DNA of 64,000 nt from NCBI GenBank assembly GCA_003116875.1, contig BCKT01000016.1, positions 384,051-448,050 of the forward strand, written 5' to 3'. The DNA comes from Takashimella koratensis (Eukaryota > Basidiomycota > Tremellomycetes > Trichosporonales > Tetragoniomycetaceae). Numbering within the stretch: position 1 is the first letter of the stretch; every line of letters starts with the position of its first letter. The position numbers were made by a program, and so were the translations under genes. This document shows, one piece after another, positions 22,240 to 31,695 of this stretch. Under the pieces are notes generated by a model, which was given only the letters and a program-made list of their open reading frames with translations, made no database searches and was not told the DNA's origin.

Positions 22240-23434
22240 ATGATGCCTCCTTCTACCAAGCGACACCTGATCTTGGGGTCACAAATCGAGTCCTTCTTGG
22301 TCTCGGTGATTTTGGACCCAGATGCTGGAACTCTCACCGCAGTGCACACCATCGGAACCCCCAAGTCTCCAGACTGGGTTACAAAGCATCCGTAAGCGGT
22401 CACACCCGCGTTCGCTCACCTTGGCAGGACTCTTCCCCTTGTCTACGCAGCCTCCCGACCCGATGAGGGTGGTATGCTAGGGGCGTATTCCGTTTCCACA
22501 GAGGGTCACTTGACCCTCGTGCAAGAGACGGCCACAGGTTTCAACGACCCTGCTGCTATGGAAGTCTTTGCAGACGGGTCCAAGATCGTTGTCGCCCATG
22601 TGAGTATCACAGATTAGGAATAAGGGCTAAAGTTTGCAGTTCCTGGGTAGTGGGGTCTCAATGATCTATCTCAAGCCCGACGGGACCTTCGTCTCGAGCA
22701 AGCCGCAGCACGTCTTCGAGCCGACCTATGTTCCGCAGAAGCACCGTCGTCAAAATGCCGCTCATCCTCATCATGTGAGCCAACGACCTGTCCGCACAGC
22801 TAATCGCAAAGGTGGTCTTGCACAAAGATGAGATCATCATCCCGGATCAAGGTAGTAACTGCGTCTGGCGATTGGGCTACGGCGAGACGGGCTTCACACT
22901 CCGTGGAGTTATCGATGACTTTGAGGAGGCGGACGGCCCACGACACGGGGTTGTTCACCCCAGCGGTAAGTGAGCTCGAATATTCAAGTCCTCATGAGCC
23001 CAGGCAAGTTCCTGTACATCCTCAACGAGATCTCATCGGTTCTAAGCGTCCATACCCTCTCGGATACCGATTCGGAGTGTGTCGCTCGCGTGCCGATCTA
23101 CCCCCCGTCCGACGCCGAGAATGCCCTCGGTGTCCCAATGATGTCGTCAGAACTTATCATGACAGGTGGGAAGCTCATTTGCACCAATCGCAACTCTCCT
23201 AACCCTGAAATGGACGCGATGGCAATTCTCGAGATTCACGGCGACGGCAGCCTTGGTAACCCTGTGTTTCTGTGGCCCAAAGCCAAGCACCTTCGGGCCC
23301 TGTCAGCTAGTCAAGACGGCAAATTCATTTGCGTGGCTGGTAGGGATGCAGGAGGAGTAGTCGTCTTCAATGACAAGTGGAAGGAGATTGCTAGAATGGA
23401 TCTGAACATGATAGCTATCCCTGTGTGGATGTAG
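22240..23434 (+). CDS. seven-bladed beta-propeller lactonase (6-phosphogluconolactonase / muconate cycloisomerase-like fold)
   Basis: Protein of about 347 residues of the lactonase PF10282-type propeller family. Characteristic blades: SPDWVTKHP, FNDPAAMEVFADG, NAAHPHHV, IIPDQGSNCVWRLG, GPRHGVVHPSGKFLYILNE, KLICTNRN and LRALSASQDGKFICVAGRD. Four introns of 36-40 nt. Two adjacent ATGs (22240 and 22243) are possible starts. It probably hydrolyses the sugar lactone made by a cluster dehydrogenase. The same fold includes fungal carboxy-muconate cyclases, so an aromatic-acid role cannot be excluded, but the dehydratase and aldolase next door favour a sugar lactone. Confidence 0.87.
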
Positions 23435-23537
23435 TGAGGCGATATGAACAAATTCCAACAGCTTTTAGACCGGTTCCATGAAACTGCCCGGGCCGCCAAA
23501 TTCGCGTGTGTCGCATCACGGTAGCTCCGAGCAGCTG

Positions 23538-23553
23538 GTCGGCCAAGGCCGAC
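23538..23553. promoter_or_regulatory. perfect palindrome GTCGGCC-AA-GGCCGAC
   Basis: A 16-bp dyad with 7-bp perfect arms, about 110 bp upstream of the exporter start. It contains inverted CGG-type half-sites and is matched by the dyad in the SDR 2 promoter. Candidate binding site of the cluster regulator. Confidence 0.45.
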
Positions 23554-23568
23554 GCCGGGACATTCCTG

Positions 23569-23575
23569 CTGTTAA
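23569..23575 (+). promoter_or_regulatory. CTGTTAA element upstream of the exporter
   Basis: CTGTTAATCGG, 94 bp upstream of the start and 15 bp after the palindrome. It shares CTGTTAATCG with the SDR 2 promoter. Confidence 0.4.
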
Positions 23576-23662
23576 TCGGCTTGATTTCGATCGCCGTTAT
23601 ACATAAAAACATTCGAGGTGTCTGATGTGCTCTCCGCACATCCCATACCCCCTCCATCGAAA

Positions 23663-25991
23663 ATGGACACCGAAGAGAAATCACAAACCACAGCCTCGAG
23701 AGACACTGTGCCAGAGAGCTTGCTTTCCAAGACCAAACCGATCTCGGGCTCCGGTTTGACTGCAGGAGATGCAGGTGAGCCGTCCCAACACTGACCTTCT
23801 GACGCGCGTCTAGACGTGTTGGATCAGCCGAAAAACAATCTTTGGCTAGTGGTGCCCTCGTAGGTTTGCGGAATGCAGTGAGGCGAAGGATTTTTGTGGT
23901 CAGCTAATGATGTAGACTCGGACTGGTGCTCTTTTTGGCAGCATTGGACCAAACAGTGAGTACGAACAACTCACCCTCACAACTCAATCCCTCCTAACGC
24001 CCGCAGATTGTGGCAACAGCGCTGCCGACCATCGCTCAAGAGCTCAATGCTACTCCCGCCGAATATCAATGGGTTGCTACAGTCAGTACTCTGAGGTCGA
24101 GATCGGACTGACAGCAGGCATATACACTAGCGATGTGCTTGCAAGGGCCCATCAACGGCAGGGTGTCAGATATTCTAGGCAGAAAACCTCTTCTGTACTC
24201 CTCGGCGATTATCTTCGTCGCGTCCTCCGCGTTTTGTGGAGCAGCGAAGAGCATGACGTGGTGAGGCAGATGAGTCGGAGCTCAGCTGATGATGCTAGGT
24301 TGATAGCTGGTCGTTTCGTCCAAGGCTTGGGAGGAGGCGGCATCATCAGTCAAAGGTGAGTGACTTTCGCTGAGACCGCTGACTTGGTTCGATAGTAACA
24401 TCATCGTCGGTGGGTGGGACGCAGAGCGAAGCGTTTTCTTTTCACAGTTTGTCCAATTGGAATGAACTGACTGAGCGCAGCCGATATCTCGCCTTTGGAG
24501 AAGCGTGGGACCTATCAAGGTATCGTGGGTAGCACTTGGGGCATAGCTTCGGTTCTCGGCCCAGTGTTAGGTGGTATCCTCAGTGACAAGGTCTCGTGGC
24601 GTTGGTGCTTCTGTAAGTAGCAGATTTTGAAGACACAAGGATAACCATAACCGACTCAGACATCAACCTCCCCACCGCCTCCATCGGAATCCTCGCGCTC
24701 ATCTTCACACTCAAGTTGAACCCGGTCCGAAGGTTGACGTTCGCTCAGTTCAAGAAAGAGTTTGACTTTGTGGGATTGTAAGTGTTATCGATAAAGCTGG
24801 AGCTCACCAAATTAGAGCTCTCCTCATGATCGGTGGTGCTCTCACAGTGGTAGGCTTCGCAAATGCGGCTAACTTGGGCTTCGACAAACCTTCGGCCTTT
24901 GGGATCATCATTGGAGGCGTTGCTAGCCTTGCATTGGCGATTCTAAACTGCCTTATCACCAAACGCAACCCGATTATCCCTCCGGTAAGACTGGGTGCTA
25001 CATTATTTTGAGCGATGACTTACTGAGTCATTCAGAGAATCTTCAAAACAAGAACCACCTTCCTATTTATGATCGGTTCGATCTTGCAGGCTTTTGGGTT
25101 TCTGCCTGCCAATTACCTCCTCCCCCAAATGTTCCAAGGCATTCGCGGCGTCAGCGCTCTTCAGTCGGGGCTCATGCTCATTCCTTTCGCCACAGTTGTT
25201 GCATGGTCCACGGTGGTGGGTGCGTACAAAGATCTGGATGGGAGCTGATCCCTGACCCAGCTGGACAGGTCAACACTCGGCTCCGAATCATTCGACCAGT
25301 TACATGGTTGGGCTATGGGATGGCAGGGCTAGGGTACATGCTTTTCTACGCCTTGTTCAAGTACCCCTTTGGCCTCGCGGTTCAGGAAGGGATCATCGTG
25401 ATCACAGCACTGGGGTGCGGCTTTTCGATCTCGACGTCACTTCTCATCTTGCAGACCGCCATGCCGATCAAAGAGATGGCGGCAACAACAGCCGGTTGGA
25501 CTTTGCTGCGATCTCTGGGAGCTAGTGTAGGCCTTGCTGCTTTCACCGCGATTCTCAACACACAAATTCGAAGTCGTTTCGAAGTCATCCCAGGCTACGG
25601 AACCGAGTTCGAAGTACCTACCAATTCGGATGGATATGCGAAGCTTCACGACTTGCCAGAGGGGACTCTGAAGGATACAGTCTTGTCGGCTTTCGCTGAC
25701 TCATTCGGGGTAAGTACTTACCTAGTGATGGCATACTGATCCTCCACAGGTCTGCTGGATCATCGCGGGAAGCGTCATGTTTGTTGCCTTGATTGTGAGT
25801 TAGAATACGAGCTGGGCTAACAAGGACAGATTACTCTTCCAACTCGTGCATACTCGGCGAAGCGAACAAAGCTAGATTTGTCAACGTCGGCAGCGCATGT
25901 CGAAGCTGCCGCTGCCGCTGAAGAGCCAGAGGCCAAGCCAGTGGAAAGCGCGCATCCTGAAGCGGCAGACGTAGAGATCCTAGAACCCTAA
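23663..25991 (+). CDS. MFS exporter, DHA2 (14-helix drug:H+ antiporter) family
   Basis: Multidrug- or acid-exporting MFS protein. Motifs: LDQTIVATALPTIAQELN at helix 1, GRVSDILGRKP (motif A), GRFVQGLGGGGI (motif B), WGIASVLGPVLGG (motif C) and RWCFYINLP (family signature). About ten introns. The N-terminus is hydrophilic (MDTEEKSQTT) and the C-terminus is Ala/Glu-rich and ends VEILEP. It sits inside the catabolic genes and has the clearest palindromic operator of the cluster. Export of an acidic end product or toxic intermediate, or protection from the substrate itself, is plausible. The region around 25200-25260 between helices contains an intron whose exact ends I could not fix. Confidence 0.88.
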
Positions 25992-26151
25992 AACTGTCTT
26001 AACGGGCAGGTGATAGACCTAAAATAATTTCCAACAACATTCCTGTCGACCCCGAATCCAGATTGGAGCGAGCGGATGCATGACATATCCCCGAGACGGG
26101 TGCCGGCTTCGGTCCAATGTTTACCGGCCAGTTTTAGCCCCTCAGGCACTT

Positions 26152-26158
26152 TTAACAG
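26152..26158 (-). promoter_or_regulatory. CTGTTAA element upstream of the aldolase
   Basis: TTTAACAGCC on the plus strand, 95 bp upstream of the start and 20 bp after ACCGGCCAG. Confidence 0.38.
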
Positions 26159-26246
26159 CCCAGCCTCATCACTCCTGAGCCCTAATAATGGGCTGAAGTC
26201 CCTCCACTCTTCGTCCCTTCTTGCACCTATACGTCAATCCAACACC

Positions 26247-27316
26247 ATGACCTCGGAAATCGCTGAACTCGGCAAACGTGCAGTCGTTCCCAACTTGCTC
26301 AAGGCCAAGATGGCCAGGGGCGAGCTTGCTTTCACCTGGATTACGTATCTCATTCCTCGTCATGAAATGGTGGGCTACACAGCCCAGTGCGGGTATGACG
26401 CTCTCATCGTCGACCTCGAGCACGGTACCATTGGCCTGGACCAGGCTGGGCTCCTTTGCTGCAGCGCCATGGCCGAGGGGTAAGCGCACAATCATGAATG
26501 GTACCCCTGTGCTGACCTGCCAGTGTAACTCCGATCATCCGCGTACCCGAGGCTACCTTTGAGTGGATCGGTCGGTCTTTGGAGTTTGGTGCCCAGGGTG
26601 TCATTGTCCCTCAAGTGCAGTCGGCCGCAGAGGCGAGGACAATCGTCAAGCACGCCAAGTATCCTCCCCTTGGTGGCCGTTCGATCGGTGCGAGCCTCCC
26701 TTCTCTTCGCTATCACACGCTGCCGTTCGAGTTGACAGGCAAGCTGCTCAACGAGGAGACTTTGATTGTTGTTATTATCGAAACGGAAGCGGGTCTCCAG
26801 GACATCGAGTGAGTAGTGAGATGAAGAACATCAAGGCGTAAGCTCACCTTGCAGGAACATTGCAGCGGTACCTGGCATCGATGTTCTTATGATCGGTACA
26901 CCTGATCTTCTTGGCGAGTGAGTAATGCTAAGACTCAGCTCCCATTGAGGGTGACCCTCCCTGACAATATCTCAAAGCTGGGGTATGGACGGCGAGATCG
27001 AAAGCCCACGGTTCGTTGCGGCGGTCGACCGCGTTGTCATGGCTGCGAACGCAGCCTCTGTTAACGGGAACAAGGTCTACGTTGGCTTGGGTGGTTTCAG
27101 GTTCGTGTCTGGTAGCGTCTTGCTGTCCCTTCTGTGAGGTGACAACTGATCAAAACCTGCATTAGTGGTCGACTTGACCTGCTCGAGCAATACGCGCGAA
27201 AGTATCCTTGCATCCGCTATGCAACCGCTGGTGCGGACGGAGGCACTTTGCAGGCCGCCATGAAGGCCAAGGCTGCGCAGGTTGCTAGAGTTTCGGCTGC
27301 CATTGCGGGCAAGTGA
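26247..27316 (+). CDS. HpcH/HpaI-family 2-keto-3-deoxy-acid aldolase
   Basis: Metal-dependent class II pyruvate aldolase of the HpcH/HpaI/citrate-lyase family. VDLEHG near residue 60 is the hallmark of the active-site strand, followed by IIRVPEAT, GAQGVIVPQVQSAAEAR with the metal- and pyruvate-side residues, GGRSIGASLPS, the metal-binding Glu in IIETEAG, and IDVLMIGTPDLLGE. Six short introns. Known members cleave 2-keto-3-deoxy-L-rhamnonate (fungal LRA4), 2-keto-3-deoxy-gluconate analogues and the sulfogluconate analogue to pyruvate plus an aldehyde. It completes the dehydrogenase-lactonase-dehydratase-aldolase series of this cluster; the aldehyde dehydrogenase would take the second product. 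Confidence 0.9.
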
Positions 27317-27883
27317 GCTGTGACAGGAACTCGAATGAAAGCAAGTAAAAGCCAATGCATGAGGTGCCCGCGATGCGCATGGTTAAGGACGCTCATACCC
27401 GTGTCAAAGTCGTGTTATCCAATTCCAGTTTAACGGTCCAGGACCGTGTCCATTTTTTTCGAATTATGAATGAATTTGTCAATTTGCAGTCGGATATGAT
27501 CGAGCCGAGGCGGTGACACCCTGAGGCAAGAGCAAGAAGAGGATGAGAAGGGTCCTTGGCGCCCTCGTGTGCCCGCCGGCCAGCCGTTGCCTGGGCCCGC
27601 AGTTCAGAATTCAACCGCCTCAGCAGTCCGGTCATCGGCGCTCGCCCTCTGATCTAAGGCGGGGCTAAATACTCAACCCCACGAGAGGGGGATACATCCA
27701 CGGGCCACCGTACTGCACCGGATAATCAGCTGGTGCCCCGCCCCTGGCTCGGTGTCGGGGAAAAACAACGCCGTTGAGAGAGCTGCATACTTAACGCAAG
27801 CATCTGTTGGGCGAGTAAAGTTATTCTTGCCCTCGCCGTAGGTTTTTATTTCCCGTCCGGTACACAAGCTTCAAGTGTGCATC
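27317..27883. promoter_or_regulatory. aldolase 3' flank and transporter 2 promoter
   Basis: 567 bp. It contains CCCGCCGGCCAGCC at about 27575, GGGGCTAAATACTCAACCCC at about 27661 (a TATA-like core flanked by an inverted GGGG/CCCC) and a GC-rich stretch with GGCTCGGTGTCGGGG. No ORF with coding character is seen. Confidence 0.5.
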
Positions 27884-30038
27884 ATGACAGTTCCCTCGTA
27901 CGCCCAATACCCCAGTGAGTCAAAACGCTCAAATGACTCGGTTGTCGAACACGACCTTACTCTTTCTAGACAACACAAACGCCACCTGGTGGAAGGATCC
28001 CGGCCTCCGCGTCAACGTGTTTTTCTGGTAGGTGGCATTGTGGCGCCAGATCGCTGACGTTCAAGTGTTGCATGCTGCCTGTGCCCTTACTACATCGGCT
28101 ACGATCAGTCTCTCCTCACTGGCCTGCAATCGTTGCCCAAATGGGAGAGGTACGTCCTAATTGGAGTCGCGCCAAGCTTGCTCATGCCCTGGTAGCTTCT
28201 TCCACAACCCATCCGGAAACTGGCTAGGTCTCATTTCCTTTTGCTTGTTTATCCCCCCTGTCGTCTTGTCTCCCTTGGCCGACTACACCGCTCAACGTTT
28301 TGGTCGACGCGGCAATATTTTGGCGGGGTCTGTGATCATCATCATCGGAGCCATTTTTAACGCCTTGGCCAATACGACTGGTCAGTACATGGGAGCGAGA
28401 GCGATTATCGGTACTGGAGGTACTTGGACCAAAGTAGCTGCTCCCGCATTGCTGCATGAGATCGCCCACCCTCGTCTCAGAGGTATTCTGGGTACGCTCT
28501 ACTATGGTTTCTATTACACCGGCAGTTTGACGAGTGCCTGCATGTGCAGTAAGTGTTGCTGCAACAATAAGCTTTCTCGCGATTAACGGTTTCTTAGTCG
28601 CGGGACTTCACATCAACGGGGACTGGAGCTGGCGTTTTCCTGTCATGTTCCAGATCATTGGGCCCATCTTTGTTTTCTGTGTGATTTTCTTCTGCCCGGA
28701 ATCTCCTCGAGTAAGCATCTGTCTGATAGATGAGGCGTTTGTGGGACAGTGCTGACCTTGACAGTGGCTGGTGAAGCAAGGACGAAATGACGAAGCAATG
28801 GCGATTTTGACCAAGCATCACGCCAATGGAAAAGAGGGAGATGCTCTCGTGGAGTGGGAGTACGCCGAGATTGTCGCCACTTTGAACCAGGAAGCTCTTG
28901 CTCCCCCATCTAGCTATGTACGTGACAGAAACATCGACATGATGTGCCATACTGACGTACAAATTAGCTCGATTTCTTTAAGACACCTGGTAACCGTCGT
29001 CGTTTGCTCGTCATTGTGGGCACATCTTTCGGTGGTAACTGGGTTGGGAATGGCATCGTCTCCTAGTGAGCTTGGAGGATCGAACTCAATGCTGACGACA
29101 AGCTATCTTACTCCGGTTCTGAAACAACTGGGCGTTACGGATCCCACCAAGACAACTGGGATCAATGCTGGTCTTGGTGAGTGACGCTTGACACAGAGAG
29201 ATGAACCGCATATTGATGACGTCGCCAGCACTGTGGAACCTCATCTTGGCTATGATCGCTGGTCTGAACATCGAAAAGGTTGGCCGTAGGCCTATGTTCT
29301 TGCTCTCAACAGCGGGAATGATTGGGGCATACGCCGTAGTCATGGGACTGTCTGCCCAGTATGCAAGCAGCGGTAAAGTCGCCTACGGTGCTGCTGCAAT
29401 CCCTTTCCTCTTCGTAAGTTCAAGGGTGGATGTGTGGATGGGTTTCTGACACGACACTAAATCTGTCCACAGTTCTTCTACGGCTTTTATGATATCGCTT
29501 GGACTCCGGTGAGAGGCTTACCGCCCGCTGAAGGCTAACATAACAGCTTCCTTACGCCTACTCGACTGAGATCACTCCGTACAACTTGCGAACCAAAGGT
29601 CTCGCCATTTTCACCATCTCGCAGAACGCGAGCAACGCTTTCAACCAATTTGTGAACCCCATTGCTCTCGCCAGTCTCACGTGGAAGTAGTGAGTGAAGA
29701 TCGCTCGTCTTCCAATGGAAGCAAGCTAACGGTCATTCAGCTACGGGGTTTACATCGCTCTCGACTTTGGCTGGCTTGCCCTCATCTACTTCTATTTCCC
29801 GGAGACTAAGGGCCTTGTAAGTTAATGACTCGATCAAGCTTATCATTAGTCCATCGAGGAAGTCAGTATGGTGTTCGACTATGGCCGCAAGGGAGGACGT
29901 TCTCAAGTTGCTCAAGACCTCGAACTCGCCATCCAAGCCGACGCGGAAGCGAACAAACACTTCCGAGCCCACAACGACCCAGCCTTTGCCGGTATGACGG
30001 GAGACTCCAAGGACGAGACCAAGCATATCGAAGGGTAA
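27884..30038 (+). CDS. MFS sugar transporter (lactose permease-like), complete
   Basis: Complete sugar porter and paralogue of the truncated gene at 1-1368. It begins MTVPSYAQYPNN, then the helix-1 region YYIGYDQSLLTG. The porter motifs ADYTAQRFGRRGN (motif A), HEIAHPRLRG, PESPRWLVKQGR, TPGNRRRLL, YYLTPVLKQLG, GRRPMF, PYNLRTKGLAIFT and FPETKGLSIEEV follow. About eleven introns. The C-terminal tail is charged and ends KHIEG. It probably imports the cluster substrate; two similar but diverged carriers may differ in affinity or substrate. It marks the right edge of the cluster, because the next genes are housekeeping and separated by 1.65 kb. Confidence 0.92.
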
Positions 30039-31695
30039 AATGTCCACTACGCCGTTTTCCCTCTGGTCCATATCAGAGGCGGTAAAACGCGCCAAAAATT
30101 CTCGAACCAATGTATGGTGATGCAATTCTCCATGTGACAATGTGATAGGAGAGGCTTAGCCCTACGACATCACACCAGGCCAGCACAGCTAGACTGAGTG
30201 AATTGATGGATATTCGGTTGGCCTTTCCTGGGCGATTAGTTAAGAGTTGGGGCAAGGCTTTGTTTGGGCTTGACTAATTCTACTCAGGCAATGGAGGTCG
30301 GCAATGAGCGAAAAGTCTCACTAGGTGGTCGGTCTGGTTTGCAGTTTATGATCAGAAGAAGTGAGATGAGTGTCGATGAGAACATGAAGGGAAAGATTGG
30401 GTTGTTGAGGACCAAGCATTTGGATCTCCGACCAGTTTGTCTCAGCTCTCGCCCGTGCCTTTTTGCGCCTGTGCCAAAAACTTTGAAAACTCTCAGCCGG
30501 TCACCTTAAATGTACATCGATTCTCTGACCTGGTCGAGCTTTCAATCCCGTCCGATATGGTGTAGCTTTTTTACCTTGTGGGTGGGTCTGGAGCAACGAA
30601 TTTCTTCATCCACCTCCGTTCTCGCCTCCTTTCCCGTCATTGTATGCCCAAACGAGCGCCAAAGTTGTCCTGAGGTCTCATTTGTTCTCATGCATGAGCT
30701 TTCGACGTCTCCAGTTCATGTCACGTGATATCTTACCCGGCATGGATTCGATCCTCACAATAAACCCGACTGTTTTTTTTGTCTTTTTCTCCAAACCTTT
30801 GCCATCGCGAAATACGCCACCTAGGAGGTTGGGACAACTTTGGCGCCATTTAACCCCTCTCAACTACCTCTCAACCTACGTGAAGACCAGTATCTGGAGA
30901 CTTTTATGCAGAGGGGGAGCGTCCGGATGTCTCGCGGCTGGTCCTGGGAGGTATTGAAGACTTGGACCGGAATACATTGGAGCTGAGAACGGACTGAATA
31001 GGGAGGGGGACGCTAGCCACCGGATGTCTCTGGTTAGACACAACTAGTTGCCGTGTTGGACTAGCTCGTTGTTAATTGGAAGAGCAGAGAGAGTATTGTA
31101 AATGAGGTTAAATGGTCACTGGTTGAATGATTTTGGAGTACCAGGAAGAAATATGAATGGGCTAGCGAGCGCCGCCGGAGCCCTAGAAACACTTCATGAT
31201 CTCATCACTTCCTCGTCCCTCAGGGGGGAGGAGACCACAAAGGTCTCTTCCTTCGAACTGACGCAAAAGCCATGACCAGAGGAGATGAGATTGAGATAAG
31301 TCGAAATTCGGGCGAAGCGACTCGGAGCCCTAACGAGGGGAAGTTGAGACTAGTTCATGAAGTTTCCTTGATACCAACCTCGACCAACTCTCCCTCCATC
31401 AACTGCCAACTGATATCAGCTGGAGATTCACTCGAAACTCGTGTTGCTGAAACAACACATTCGAGGTCCATACGGTCAAGGCGTCCGTATCAGGTTGAAA
31501 AGTGCCACTATTCTCGCAGCGCACGCAGCGGACGACTCAGTTGACAGGTAATACATACATCTCAACAAGACAAGTAGGCTACCCAGCCCCTCTCTCGAGC
31601 TCGACCACCACGAGATCCCCTCCCTCATCCCTCCACACCATAATAAAACTAGGTATTTACACAGTAGAGAAAAGAAGAAGTTAAATTATTGTCCA
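30039..31695. other. gene-free stretch at the right edge of the cluster
   Basis: 1.66 kb between two converging stop codons. Short open frames exist on both strands but none shows family motifs or spliceable continuity. It holds a TCACGTGA site at about 30720 and a T9 run at about 30772. It could hide a short non-conserved gene or a ncRNA; I see nothing I can support. Confidence 0.5.

Noticed and set aside
20304..22403. Possible quinate-utilisation cluster because of the dehydroquinase-like gene
   Set aside because: No quinate dehydrogenase, dehydroshikimate dehydratase or qa-1 type regulator/repressor is present; the neighbours are sugar-acid enzymes.
1..30038. Secondary-metabolite gene cluster
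   Set aside because: No polyketide synthase, peptide synthetase, terpene cyclase or prenyltransferase; every enzyme fits primary carbon catabolism.
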